Notes under the pieces: model-generated
Databases searched by the model: none
Told to the model about the DNA's origin: nothing
What the model saw: the letters and a program-made list of their open reading frames with translations, nothing else
Assembly: GCA_016787065.1 (NCBI GenBank)
Contig: JAEUVD010000012.1
Location: forward strand, 1-53,836
DNA: 53,836 bases
Source: Chitinophagaceae bacterium
GTDB lineage: Bacteria > Bacteroidota > Bacteroidia > Chitinophagales > Chitinophagaceae
Direction of reading: 5' to 3'
Made by a program: the position numbers and the translations under genes
Shown: piece after piece, positions 1-8,398 of the stretch
Numbering within the stretch: position 1 is the first letter of the stretch
Layout: each line of letters starts with the position of its first letter

Positions 1-207
1 GAGGCAGGAATAAAAAAGAATATCTACCCGCATTCCTTTCGTCATTCGTTTGCAACGCATTTAGTGGAAGGCGGTGCCGATTTGCGCGCGGTACAGGCAA
101 TGCTCGGACATGAAAGCATTGCCACAACGGAAATCTACACCCACATGGATCAAGCTTTTTTACGCGATACACTGTATCGTTTTCACCCCCGATTTAAAAC
201 AAGTTAA
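1..207 (+). CDS. Tyrosine recombinase XerC/XerD, C-terminal fragment (cut by window edge)
   Basis: The open frame runs from the first base to TAA at 205-207 and gives 68 residues. It contains the end of the phage-integrase catalytic domain: [11 protein letters not shown] has the His-x-x-Arg pair, [14 protein letters not shown] has the LGH His box, and the Tyr nucleophile sits in EIYTHM. The short tail after the Tyr fits XerC/XerD, which resolve chromosome dimers at dif, better than a phage or transposon integrase. XerC and XerD cannot be separated from this fragment. The stop codon touches the stop of the convergent glycosyltransferase gene, with no spacer between them. Confidence 0.9.
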   Translation, partial: EAGIKKNIYPHSFRHSFATHLVEGGADLRAVQAMLGHESIATTEIYTHMDQAFLRDTLYRFHPRFKTS

Positions 208-2136
208 TTACATCTGTCGCCATTTCTGAAGTATGATGCTTACATCTTGCCAAGCATCATAATTTTTTGCATAGAGCCAATTCAAATGCTCTTGGTTATC
301 ATGAGGTATTTTACTTTCATCAACTATAGGAAATACCGTGAATAGATACGGCTTTAATTTAGGAAACTGATCATCTTGATAACCAACAAAGGTTTTGTCG
401 CCCTCTAAAATTAGAAACTGATTGTAAAAGTACTTTCCTTTATAGCGAACAAACCAAATTAATACGGGTGATAATAGTATAAACAATAAAGAGAAGCACA
501 CATCAACCGTTCGCTTATTACGTTTAGCCTCTACCGTACTTATTTGATAAACAACTTCGGTGGTGTATAAATCGCCCGCCGTATTTTTTGAATTGCTTCC
601 AATAATACTGTCATGGCCCATAGCATGTATCTTGTACTCCAACGTAGGTCCACATGCTTGAATTGCGTCAATGATTTGTTTGAAACCTAGTTGGCCTTGT
701 ACAAATATCACTTCGGTAATTTGATAAAGTTTAGCCATGAATGCAGTTTGGGAAAAGCTACCTATTTGATAGGCTTCTTTTTGCTCGTGTGGACTTATAG
801 ACCCAATTATTTTCTTTTCAATAAAAGCCTGACTTAATAACGATTTAACCTTATGTTCTTCTTCCGGTGTGCCAACTACCATTACACGTTGCGATGAGCT
901 TGCATCGCTTTCCACGCGTTTTATTCCGAGCCACTGCATAATTTTTCGTACACCTAAAATAGCCAATGTGGCAACTAATGCACTCAGCACCGTAATGCCT
1001 CGGGAGAAACGGAAACTTTCCGGCAATAAACCATAAATCAACATAGTTATACCTCCGCCTATCAACATGCCGCGCATAACCCTTGCTGCTTTATACGGTT
1101 TGTCGTAACCTCCATTTAAATATACCGATAGTATCCAAACCAGCACATAGGTAGTAAAAAATCCGGCTAAGAGAGGAGAGGCGTACCGCGTATCAGGTTT
1201 GATATTACTTAACCATAAATTCTTTACTACAATTAAAGAGAGCATCATTACAAGCGCATCCAACAGGGGGAGTCTGATTATGCTGAAAACACGAGAGGTA
1301 AGAGCAACAACCGCCCTCAAATAAATAGCAATCTGGATTAAGGCAACATACAAACCTTTCTTGCCTGATTCGAGGTGTTTTTTTGCAAAGATGATCATGG
1401 CTTTGTAAAACATCTTTACATAATTCAAACTACCTTTTGATGTACTCTCACCTTTATAATGAATTACAGTTACTTTCGGAAAATACACATTCCTATAACC
1501 GGCCTTTTTTATTTTATAACTCAGGTCGATATCTTCACCATACATAAAATAATCTTCATCAAACCCCTTTGTTTCATCAATTACGGTTTTTCTACAAAAC
1601 ATAAAACAGCCCACCAGAACATCTACATCATTAATGCTGTGCTCATGCAGATAACCAAGATGATATCTATTAAAAAAACGCGATTTTTTAAAGAGGGAAG
1701 AAAGTCCGATTATTTTTAAAAAGGCTACCGAAGCAGATGGAAATCCGCGTTTTGATTCTGGTAAGAATTGTCCTTTACCATCAATTAATCTACAACCTAA
1801 AGCGCCAACATCACTATGTTCTTCCATATAGGTGAAACACGATTGAAAGCAATCTTCAGGTACAATGGTATCCGGATTAAGATAGAGTATGTAGTTCCCG
1901 GTTGCTTTTTGAACGGCCATATTATTAGCACGAGCAAATCCAACGTTTTCTAAATTGGCGATGAGCGTAACCTGAGGGAATTTCTTCATTACCATTTCCA
2001 CACTATCATCGGTTGATTGATTATCAACAACAAAAATTTCAACATCCATACCCTCAGCGGCGCGCACGACAGAACTCAAACAATGTTCGAGAAAATATCT
2101 AACATTGTAGTTCACAATAACGACGCTGATTTGCAT
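208..2136 (-). CDS. GT2 glycosyltransferase fused to a degenerate WbaP/WcaJ-like sugar-phosphate transferase
   Basis: The protein has 642 residues. Residues 1-230 form a family 2 glycosyltransferase: ISVVIVNYN start, VVDNQSTDDS, ENVGFARANN, and the metal/nucleotide site LNPDT, as in rhamnosyltransferase-like enzymes. Four membrane segments follow (about 265-400). Next comes a Rossmann-like stretch beginning QRVMVVGTPEEE, then a KRTVDVCFSLLFILLSP membrane segment and a tail ending in YDAWQDVSIILQKW. That order is the layout of polyprenyl-phosphate hexose-1-phosphate transferases. The catalytic Asp-Glu segment and the VGPRP motif are missing or decayed (only FVGYQDDQ remains). The N-terminal half is probably an active inner-membrane glycosyltransferase for a surface polysaccharide. 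The C-terminal half is probably structural or regulatory. The gene is divergent from the suhB-like gene. Confidence 0.8.
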   Translation of the reverse strand: MQISVVIVNYNVRYFLEHCLSSVVRAAEGMDVEIFVVDNQSTDDSVEMVMKKFPQVTLIANLENVGFARANNMAVQKATGNYILYLNPDTIVPEDCFQSCFTYMEEHSDVGALGCRLIDGKGQFLPESKRGFPSASVAFLKIIGLSSLFKKSRFFNRYHLGYLHEHSINDVDVLVGCFMFCRKTVIDETKGFDEDYFMYGEDIDLSYKIKKAGYRNVYFPKVTVIHYKGESTSKGSLNYVKMFYKAMIIFAKKHLESGKKGLYVALIQIAIYLRAVVALTSRVFSIIRLPLLDALVMMLSLIVVKNLWLSNIKPDTRYASPLLAGFFTTYVLVWILSVYLNGGYDKPYKAARVMRGMLIGGGITMLIYGLLPESFRFSRGITVLSALVATLAILGVRKIMQWLGIKRVESDASSSQRVMVVGTPEEEHKVKSLLSQAFIEKKIIGSISPHEQKEAYQIGSFSQTAFMAKLYQITEVIFVQGQLGFKQIIDAIQACGPTLEYKIHAMGHDSIIGSNSKNTAGDLYTTEVVYQISTVEAKRNKRTVDVCFSLLFILLSPVLIWFVRYKGKYFYNQFLILEGDKTFVGYQDDQFPKLKPYLFTVFPIVDESKIPHDNQEHLNWLYAKNYDAWQDVSIILQKWRQM

Positions 2137-2154
2137 ATGCGGAAAAAATGAAAG

Positions 2155-2162
2155 TATATTTG
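2155..2162 (+). promoter_or_regulatory. -7 box TATATTTG of the inositol-phosphatase-like gene
   Basis: This is an exact match to the Bacteroidota -7 consensus TAnnTTTG, 32 nt before the ATG at 2195. A TTG at 2131-2133 with a 21-bp spacer can serve as the -33 element. The site is inferred from sequence only. Confidence 0.5.
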
Positions 2163-2194
2163 TGTGGCTTCAAAAATAATAGAATTTATTAAGA

Positions 2195-2974
2195 ATGGAT
2201 GACCAACTCAAAAATACCCTGTTACGAGCCGTGCACGCTGGTGCCGATGTGTTGCGTCATTATTTTGAAGGAACATTTGAAGTGCATAGTAAAGACAGCT
2301 TAAATAATCTGGTTACCGAGGTAGATCAAAAAGCGGAAAATGTGATAATAGAGGTAATAAAGTCCGACTTTCCGGAGCATTTTATTTTAAGTGAAGAGGT
2401 GGGTGAGCTTAGTACATCGTCTAATTATAAGTGGGTTATTGATCCAATCGATGGTACCGTAAATTTTGCGCATAGCATTCCAATATGTTGTATTAGCATA
2501 GGTTTAGAAAAGGATGGTTTACTTATGATGGGTGCGGTATTCAACCCTTTTATGAATGAATTATTTTTTGCGGAAAAAGGTAAAGGCGCAACCTTGAATA
2601 ATAAACCCTTATCGGTTTCTAAGAACGCAAATCTGGAATCGGCTTGTTTAGTAACCGGCTTTCCTTATCGTTGGGTTGATGTTGGTACCGACCCTATTTC
2701 GGTATTCGAACGTTTCATCCGTTTAGGTTTGCCAGTTCGACGATTAGGGAGTGCCGCGTTGGATTTGTGTTGGGTTGCCGCCGGTCGATTTGATGGTTTT
2801 TGGGAGTATAATTTGAACCCCTGGGATATAGCTGCGGGTTATTTAATTGTAGAAGAAGCCGGTGGCCGAATCACTAATTTTAACGGCGACCCTTACAGTA
2901 TTTATGATAAGCAAACCCTCGCAACCAACGGCAATATTCATGATCAGATGTTGTTAGTAATAAAAAATGGATAG
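2195..2974 (+). CDS. suhB: Inositol monophosphatase family protein
   Basis: The protein has 259 residues, the usual length for the IMPase/SuhB family of Mg-dependent sugar-phosphate phosphatases. The metal-site motifs are all present: EEVG in the first third, WVIDPIDGTVNFAH (DPIDGT signature) and NPWDIAAGYLIVEEAGG (WDxAAG signature). Likely substrates are inositol 1-phosphate or related phosphates such as 3'-phosphoadenosine 5'-phosphate (CysQ role). Sequence alone does not decide which. The stop is directly followed by the ATG of the SRPBCC gene, so the two are probably co-transcribed. Confidence 0.88.
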   Translation: MDDQLKNTLLRAVHAGADVLRHYFEGTFEVHSKDSLNNLVTEVDQKAENVIIEVIKSDFPEHFILSEEVGELSTSSNYKWVIDPIDGTVNFAHSIPICCISIGLEKDGLLMMGAVFNPFMNELFFAEKGKGATLNNKPLSVSKNANLESACLVTGFPYRWVDVGTDPISVFERFIRLGLPVRRLGSAALDLCWVAAGRFDGFWEYNLNPWDIAAGYLIVEEAGGRITNFNGDPYSIYDKQTLATNGNIHDQMLLVIKNG

Positions 2975-3364
2975 ATGAATTTCAAGAAATACTATATCGT
3001 GAATGCCGAACCGGAATTGGTTTACAAAGCCCTTACCCGCGAAGCTACTATTGAACTTTGGAGCGGTTTGAAAGCAACGATGCAAGAAATACCGGATACC
3101 GAGTTTTCATTATTTGATCAAAGTATTGAAGGGAGAAATATCAGCTTTGTTGAAAATTCCACCATAGTTCAAGAATGGTATTTTGGTGATTTACCTGAAC
3201 CAAGTATTGTTACCATTAAATTACATGCGCATAAAAAAGGTACTTCGGTGGAGGTGAACCATACCAATATTCCGGATGCCGATTTTGAAAATATGGAATA
3301 TGGTTGGGATGAAATTTACATGGGTTCGCTTCAAGATTTCTTTGTAGATGATGAAAGAGACTAA
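2975..3364 (+). CDS. SRPBCC/AHSA1-type START-like protein
   Basis: This is a 129-residue cytoplasmic protein. The opening KKYYIVNAEPELVYKALT and the later acidic WDEIYMGSLQDFF helix fit the AHSA1 (Hsp90 ATPase activator homologue) branch of the SRPBCC fold, a small hydrophobic-ligand cavity domain. It starts immediately after the phosphatase stop codon, so it is probably translationally coupled. A second SRPBCC protein is encoded 151 bp downstream. The ligand is unknown. Confidence 0.8.
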   Translation: MNFKKYYIVNAEPELVYKALTREATIELWSGLKATMQEIPDTEFSLFDQSIEGRNISFVENSTIVQEWYFGDLPEPSIVTIKLHAHKKGTSVEVNHTNIPDADFENMEYGWDEIYMGSLQDFFVDDERD

Positions 3365-3515
3365 TACCTGTATGTACTTTTAATACATCACTAGAACTAC
3401 ATTTTCGAGCACCAAAATTGACGGGTAAAAGAACTCGTTTTCTTATGCTTACTATTATTCCAAATCAAAAGTTGTAATATTGTAACTCCTTTTTTAACCC
3501 TTAAATCAATGAAAA

Positions 3516-3935
3516 ATGCCAATCACCGTATCAACAAAAATTAATGCACCGGAAGAATTAATCTGGTCTTGCATGACTACCCCCGAACACATCACACAAT
3601 GGAATTTTGCCTCACCGGAATGGTGTTGCCCGAATGCATCTTGCGATGTTCAGCCGGGAGGTCGTTTTGATTTTAGAATGGAAGCCACAGACGGAAGTAT
3701 GGGTTTCAATTTTACAGGAACCTATGTGGATGTGCAACCTTGCGAACTACTCTCGTACAACCTGGATGATGAACGCTTTGTTCAAGTAAATATGGAACGA
3801 AAAGATGGCGCGGTAGAAACTACACAAAAATTTGATCCGGAAGATATGAACCCCGAAGATTTTCAACGTGCCGGTTGGCAGGCCATTCTGGATAACTTTA
3901 AACAATACGTTGAAAATCTGAATGCAGCCTCATGA
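3516..3935 (+). CDS. SRPBCC domain protein (AHSA1 family)
   Basis: The protein has 139 residues. It shows the typical AHSA1 order: VSTKINAPEELIWSCMTTPEHITQWNFASPEW at the start (quoted here as a region, residues 4-35), PGGRFDFRM in the middle, and a terminal helix GWQAILDNFKQYVENL. Proteins of this kind are often encoded with VOC and DUF1801 proteins in Bacteroidota, as here. The next gene begins inside this stop codon (ATGA overlap), which suggests translational coupling. A substrate or stress ligand cannot be named from sequence. Confidence 0.85.
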   Translation: MPITVSTKINAPEELIWSCMTTPEHITQWNFASPEWCCPNASCDVQPGGRFDFRMEATDGSMGFNFTGTYVDVQPCELLSYNLDDERFVQVNMERKDGAVETTQKFDPEDMNPEDFQRAGWQAILDNFKQYVENLNAAS

Positions 3936-4774
3936 CGGAACCTATTTTCCCTTGCCTTTGGTTTGATGGTCAGGCCCAAGAAGCTGCAACGTTTTACTGT
4001 TCGCTATTTGAACAGAGTAAGCTCCTAAGCACAGATCCTTTAGTAAGCTTGTGGGAGTTGCAAGGAGTAAAAATAATGGGATTGAACGGTGGACCACAGT
4101 TTAAAATAACACCCTCAATTTCATTTTTTGTAACTTGTGAACACGATGAAGAAATTGATGCGTTATGGAATAAGCTGAAAGAAGGTGGACGAATTTATAT
4201 GGATTTGAATGCCTATCCTTGGAGTGAACGATATGGTTGGTGTGGTGATCGGTTTGGAGTTACTTGGCAACTATATAAAGGACGTATGGATGAGGTGAAC
4301 CAAAAAGTAGTTCCGCTTTTATTATTTTCAGATCGTAATTATGGAAGGGCGGAAGAGGCTATTCAATTTTATCTGAAGCTTTTTCCAAAATCTGTTTCAG
4401 AAGGAATTTTATTTTATGGCGAGGAAGAAGAAACTTCAAAAGGCAAGGTCATGCACTCCCAATTTCGTTTAAACCAAGGTGTTTTCATGGCTATGGATGG
4501 GCCGGGTAATCACGATTTTCAATTCAATGAAGGGTTATCATTTGTGATTACGTGTAACAATCAAGAAGAGATAGATTACTACTGGCATAACCTCATAGCC
4601 GATGGCGGCGAAGAAGGTAATTGCGGATGGTGTAAAGATAAATTTGGTGTTAGTTGGCAAGTGATACCGGCTATACTTCCAACATTAATGGCTGATGCAT
4701 CAAAAAGAACAGCGGTCATGCAGGCATTTCTTTCCATGAAAAAGTTTGATCTCGAAACGTTATTGGCTATCTGA
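3932..4774 (+). CDS. Tandem VOC (PhnB/3-dmu-9_3-mt type) protein
   Basis: The 280 residues contain two copies of the PhnB-like glyoxalase-fold domain, about 1-125 and 130-270. Each copy has the pattern IxFCLWFDGQAQEAATFY / VPLLLFSDRNYGRAEEAIQFY (short segments of each copy), then an SISFFVTC / LSFVITC strand, and an ending with a conserved WCGDRFGVTWQ / WCKDKFGVSWQ motif. VOC proteins bind metals and act as dioxygenases, isomerases or resistance proteins. This subfamily is common and poorly characterised. The ATG overlaps the stop of the upstream SRPBCC gene by 4 bp. Confidence 0.85.
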   Translation: MTEPIFPCLWFDGQAQEAATFYCSLFEQSKLLSTDPLVSLWELQGVKIMGLNGGPQFKITPSISFFVTCEHDEEIDALWNKLKEGGRIYMDLNAYPWSERYGWCGDRFGVTWQLYKGRMDEVNQKVVPLLLFSDRNYGRAEEAIQFYLKLFPKSVSEGILFYGEEEETSKGKVMHSQFRLNQGVFMAMDGPGNHDFQFNEGLSFVITCNNQEEIDYYWHNLIADGGEEGNCGWCKDKFGVSWQVIPAILPTLMADASKRTAVMQAFLSMKKFDLETLLAI

Positions 4775-4775
4775 T

Positions 4776-5141
4776 ATGCATAAAATTGATTCCGTGGAGC
4801 AGTACATTCTATCGTTTCCGAAGGAAGTTCAAAATTTACTGTATGCCATGCGCGAGATTATTAAAAAGACGGCGCCTTTAGCAGAAGAAAGTATGAGTTA
4901 CGGTATGCCTGCTTATAAATACCTCGGTAAACCGCTGGTTTATTTTGCCGGAAATAAAAATCATATTGGTTTTTATGCAACGCCAAACGGACATGATGCG
5001 TTCAAGGTGGAGTTGTCGAAATACAAAGGAGGGAAGGGGTCGGTGCAATTTCCTCTTACCGCTAAATTGCCAATAAAGTTAGTGGAGCGTATCGTAAAAT
5101 TCAGAGTGAAGCATGTGGAGGCAGAAGCAAAGAAGAAGTAG
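4776..5141 (+). CDS. DUF1801 family protein (YdhG-like)
   Basis: The protein has 121 residues from ATG 4776, one base after the upstream stop. An in-frame TTG at 4746 would give ten extra residues inside the VOC gene, and I reject it as the start. SVEQYILSFPKEVQNLLYAMREII, EESMSYGMPAYKY and HIGFYATPNGHDAF are DUF1801 hallmarks (quoted as short stretches). The fold resembles frataxin-like YdhG proteins and has been linked to iron handling in Bacillus, but the role here is unknown. The C-terminus is Lys-rich. The stop abuts the stop of convergent mqnE. Confidence 0.85.
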   Translation: MHKIDSVEQYILSFPKEVQNLLYAMREIIKKTAPLAEESMSYGMPAYKYLGKPLVYFAGNKNHIGFYATPNGHDAFKVELSKYKGGKGSVQFPLTAKLPIKLVERIVKFRVKHVEAEAKKK

Positions 5142-6266
5142 CTAAGCAAAAACTTCTAACTCATTATATACGGTATCGCGTTCAACAGGTATTCGTCCGA
5201 CGGCAGTAATTAAATCACAAATTTCATCCGTACTCATGCTCGGTGTTTGTTCTTCACTACCAGCCATCGAATAAATTTTGGTACTATCATCAATCGTTCC
5301 ATCCAAATCATCCACACCATACGAAAGCATGAGTTGTGCGTTTTGTCGGCCTAGCATGGGCCAATACGCTTTTAGATGAGCGAAGTTATCGAGGTATAAT
5401 CGGGCAATGGCATAGGCTTTAATATCTTCTATGATACTTACTTCCGGAATGTTACTCATATCATTGTCTTGATTTCTGAATTTCAACGGAATAAAGCAAT
5501 TAAAGCCTCCGGTTTCATCTTGCAAGTCGCGTAAACGTTTCATGTGATCAATTCGATCTTCATACGATTCAATATGACCGTAAAGCATGGTTGCATTGCT
5601 ATGCATACCCAGTTGATGCGCTGTTTTATGAATGGCTAACCAACCATCGGCATCCACTTTATCTTCACATATTTTAGCACGTATTTCAGGGTTAAAAATT
5701 TCAGCACCACCTCCGGGCAAACTTTGTAAACCGGCATCTTTGAGTTTTTGCATCCCTTCTTGAAGACTCAATTTTGCTTTACGAATCATATAATCAAGTT
5801 CTACTGCCGTAAATCCTTTGATATGTAAGTCGGGCCGATGAGCACGAATAGCTCGAATGAGTTCACAAAAGAAATCGAGATCCATTTTAGGGTGTACACC
5901 ACCCACAATATGCACTTCAGTTACAGGTTGTCCGTCGTATTTTTTTACAATATGTAGCATTTGATCGATACTAAGTTCCCAGCCATCCTCACGGTTTTTG
6001 TATAAACGAGAATAGGAACAAAAAGCACAACTAAACACACATACATTGGTAGGTTCGATATGAAAATTTCGGTTGAAGAAAGTTTTATTACCGAAACGTG
6101 ATTCACGTACAAAATTGGCAAGAATACCAAGAAGGTTTACGTCCGCATCGCGGTATAACAGCAACGCTTCGTCATCAGTTATGCGTTCTTTTTTTTCCAA
6201 TTTAGAAACAATAGGTTTCAGGGTTTCAGGAATATTCTGAAGAGATAAATAATCGCTTAAACTCAT
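5142..6266 (-). CDS. mqnE: Aminodeoxyfutalosine synthase MqnE (radical SAM)
   Basis: This is a 374-residue radical SAM enzyme of the futalosine route to menaquinone. It condenses SAM with the enolpyruvyl benzoate product of MqnA to give aminofutalosine. The CX3CX2C cluster is CVFSCAFC (Cys76, 80, 83), preceded by HIEPTN. PGGGAEIF and SYGVDDLDGTI near the C-terminus distinguish it from MqnC. I place the start at ATG 6266 rather than the in-frame ATG 6293, because a perfect -7 box (TACCTTTG on the minus strand, 6274-6281) lies between them. The upstream ATG would therefore fall outside the mRNA. Confidence 0.92.
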   Translation of the reverse strand: MSLSDYLSLQNIPETLKPIVSKLEKKERITDDEALLLYRDADVNLLGILANFVRESRFGNKTFFNRNFHIEPTNVCVFSCAFCSYSRLYKNREDGWELSIDQMLHIVKKYDGQPVTEVHIVGGVHPKMDLDFFCELIRAIRAHRPDLHIKGFTAVELDYMIRKAKLSLQEGMQKLKDAGLQSLPGGGAEIFNPEIRAKICEDKVDADGWLAIHKTAHQLGMHSNATMLYGHIESYEDRIDHMKRLRDLQDETGGFNCFIPLKFRNQDNDMSNIPEVSIIEDIKAYAIARLYLDNFAHLKAYWPMLGRQNAQLMLSYGVDDLDGTIDDSTKIYSMAGSEEQTPSMSTDEICDLITAVGRIPVERDTVYNELEVFA

Positions 6267-6273
6267 AGCGGCG

Positions 6274-6281
6274 CAAAGGTA
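6274..6281 (-). promoter_or_regulatory. -7 box TACCTTTG of mqnE
   Basis: This is an exact TAnnTTTG match on the minus strand with 7 nt between the box and ATG 6266. It decides the start codon of mqnE. No clear -33 TTG is visible at 17-23 bp. Confidence 0.55.
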
Positions 6282-6333
6282 GTAGACTTTCAAGCATTCA
6301 TCTCATTTTTTTCAGAACTAATACAAACTGGAA

Positions 6334-6341
6334 TAGATTTA
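6334..6341 (+). promoter_or_regulatory. -7 box TAGATTTA, 4 nt before ATG 6346
   Basis: It differs from TAnnTTTG at one base. The 4-nt spacing to the start codon matches the spacing seen at several other genes here and implies a leaderless transcript. Confidence 0.4.
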
Positions 6342-6345
6342 AAGT

Positions 6346-7077
6346 ATGAAAACTAACGTTCAACTTCAAATTCCGGAGCCCTGTAATCAAGATTGGAATC
6401 AAATGAAGCCCAATGCGGAGGGAAGGCATTGTGCATCCTGTAATAACGTAGTGGTTGATTTTACCAATTGGCGTGATGATGAAGTGCTTCAGTATTTTTC
6501 TACCCTAAAAACTTCGGTATGTGGAAGGCTTCGTGACGACCAAATGCATAAGCCACCTCTAAAACCACTGAATAGAAAATTGAAGCGATTTTTAGTGGCG
6601 CTTGTTTTCGCCTTCGTTTTAACCTCCGCCGACGATTTGGCAGCACAAGCTTCAGATTCTTTAAAAACGCCAAGTCTTCATCAAATCGATTCGACAAGAA
6701 ATAAAGTAAGTGGTGAGGTTTATGGCAAGGTCACCAATGAAAAAGGCGAACGATTAGACTTCGCGTCAGTTGTAGTTATGCAGGGAGGTATAGTTAAAGC
6801 TGGCGCTAAAACAAATTTGAACGGTTATTATAAAATTAGACAAATTGAGCCTGGGAATTATATTATCAAGGTAACTTATCCGGGTTATACTCCTTTACAA
6901 ATACCTATTGAGGTAAAGGTGCTCACTAAAAAAGAAGCAAATCTGATATTGGTTAAAGACAATCAAATTGAATTTTTAGGAAAGATTGGTTTCATTTGTA
7001 CACCTTCATTAATCAATCGCCAATCCCCAGGAACACAAAAACTAAATAAGGAACAAATTCAACACATGTCAAGATAA
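6346..7077 (+). CDS. Cytosolic four-Cys module + membrane segment + carboxypeptidase-regulatory-like domain
   Basis: The protein has 243 residues. Residues 1-75 hold a compact Cys module (C13, then CASC at 29-32, C59) opening with IPEPCNQDW. A basic patch RKLKR (78-82) and the hydrophobic FLVALVFAFVLTS (82-94) follow, then an AAQA site that looks like an internal signal-peptide end. Residues 120-210 form a CarboxypepD_reg-like beta-sandwich (GKVTNEKGERLDFASVVV, LNGYYKIRQIEPGNYIIKV). The last residues, GTQKLNKEQIQHMSR, recall the start of a TonB plug and then stop. The Cys module is recurrent in Bacteroidota. I know no assigned function and infer a metal- or redox-responsive anchor. The next gene follows after 14 bp. 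Confidence 0.7.
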   Translation: MKTNVQLQIPEPCNQDWNQMKPNAEGRHCASCNNVVVDFTNWRDDEVLQYFSTLKTSVCGRLRDDQMHKPPLKPLNRKLKRFLVALVFAFVLTSADDLAAQASDSLKTPSLHQIDSTRNKVSGEVYGKVTNEKGERLDFASVVVMQGGIVKAGAKTNLNGYYKIRQIEPGNYIIKVTYPGYTPLQIPIEVKVLTKKEANLILVKDNQIEFLGKIGFICTPSLINRQSPGTQKLNKEQIQHMSR

Positions 7078-7091
7078 AAAAATTAAGCCTT

Positions 7092-7466
7092 ATGAAAAAT
7101 ATACTCCTCCTTTTACTTATTACCATGCTCTGTTCTTTTCAACCAAATAACGAGGTACACTTAACACTTTCCACGCTTGTAAAAGAAAATAAATTGAGTT
7201 TAAAACAATTGAAACAATTAAAAACATTAGAGATTAATACAGAGCAAGCAAGGTTTCTTTCTTGTAATGTGATGGTAGTGCCTATCAATCATCAGGATAT
7301 GTATGAATTTACATTGAAATCGCCCGATCTTCTTTCACATATTGAATATAAGTTGATGCTTTCTAAACTAACTTCAGGCGATAAAGTATATCTTGAAGAT
7401 ATTACCGTGCTCTTGCCAACCGGTAATTCCGTAGCAGTTAAACCGATAGTATTCACCGTAAATTAA
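7092..7466 (+). CDS. Small exported protein resembling the GldM C-terminal domain
   Basis: The protein has 124 residues with an N-terminal signal segment (KNILLLLLITMLCSF; a Cys at 14 is followed by SF, so a lipoprotein is possible). The end, LTSGDKVYLEDITVLLPTG followed by VKPIVFTVN, resembles the closing strands of the C-terminal domain of the gliding/T9SS protein GldM (GD-x-IY-x-E-D-I, then I-x-F-x-I). It lies 14 bp downstream of the four-Cys/CarboxypepD_reg gene, so the pair may form an envelope unit. The similarity is by recall and not searched. Confidence 0.55.
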   Translation: MKNILLLLLITMLCSFQPNNEVHLTLSTLVKENKLSLKQLKQLKTLEINTEQARFLSCNVMVVPINHQDMYEFTLKSPDLLSHIEYKLMLSKLTSGDKVYLEDITVLLPTGNSVAVKPIVFTVN

Positions 7467-7561
7467 TTATACAATAAACCAGCTATAAATTTTACTGGGT
7501 GGAAAATGTTCAGATTTCCACACAGTTGGTTATCTTTAATTCATAGTAAATCATCCTAGCC

Positions 7562-8398
7562 ATGAATAAAGGTTATCTAATGTTAATTGTGGGTCTTTTT
7601 ATTGGCAACATTACGCTGAATGCCCAAGGTTTTGTAAATGGTTCATTTGAATCGTGGGGCCTATCAAACACTTGTGAAATTAATCTAGCTCCGGATAATT
7701 GGGGGAATTACTCAACCGGTTGTATTGCTTTCGATGAAGCCAATCAATTACTATGCACAAGTACCATACCCGGTGCGGCATCCAATGGAAATATTTATGC
7801 TCGAGCTTGTGCCGGCCCGGATTGGCAAGGCGGAGAGGGTGTGTTTCAGTTAGTGAGTAATTTAAATCCCGGACAACAATACACCTTTAGCTTTGATTAC
7901 GCCGGATCAAATTTATACGGTGGTTCTGATAGTGTTACTTGGCGTGTATTTATCGATGATACCCTCGTAACCCAAACACCTTATTTTTCCTCTTCACAAT
8001 CAACGTGGTCAACATGTACCTATAGTTTTACCGCTACCCAAACAACTCATAAAATAGGCTTCCGTTCATATTTTATTTATCCATGTGTAACTTGCGCTGG
8101 GAGTTCGGGTATTGATAATGTAAAATTTAATGAAATGCCAACCGGTAACCTTGATGTGCAACAACAATCTTCCTATACATTTTATCCGTTACCATGCAGC
8201 GATAAACTAAACATCGAAGGTAATTTTGGCTATCCTGTTGAACTAACGATGTACAACCTAAACGGACAAGTCGTTTTAAAGAACACGTTTACACGTAATA
8301 CACAGATACAAACCAATACACTGTTACCTGGAGTTTATCTGGGTATTATTCGAAAGAACGGTGAAGTAGTTTTTAAGCAAAGTTTGTTGAAAGAGTAA
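7562..8398 (+). CDS. Secreted T9SS cargo protein with carbohydrate-binding-like domain
   Basis: The 278-residue protein has a signal peptide ending at LNAQG. Residues 22-190 form a beta-rich, Cys-containing domain. FVNGSFESWG and PGQQYTFSFDYAG resemble the opening and core of CBM/jelly-roll-type domains in secreted Bacteroidota proteins. Residues 205-278 are a type A T9SS sorting domain: YTFYPLPCSDKLNIEG, MYNLNGQVV, LLPGVYLGIIRKNGEVVFKQSLLK. The product is therefore expected to cross the outer membrane by T9SS and be anchored or released. The substrate is unknown. Confidence 0.8.
   Translation: MNKGYLMLIVGLFIGNITLNAQGFVNGSFESWGLSNTCEINLAPDNWGNYSTGCIAFDEANQLLCTSTIPGAASNGNIYARACAGPDWQGGEGVFQLVSNLNPGQQYTFSFDYAGSNLYGGSDSVTWRVFIDDTLVTQTPYFSSSQSTWSTCTYSFTATQTTHKIGFRSYFIYPCVTCAGSSGIDNVKFNEMPTGNLDVQQQSSYTFYPLPCSDKLNIEGNFGYPVELTMYNLNGQVVLKNTFTRNTQIQTNTLLPGVYLGIIRKNGEVVFKQSLLKE

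Noticed and set aside
1459..1719. Plus-strand open frame of 86 codons inside the glycosyltransferase gene
   Set aside because: It is antisense to a well-supported GT2 domain, has no family signal and no promoter box. It is a shadow frame.
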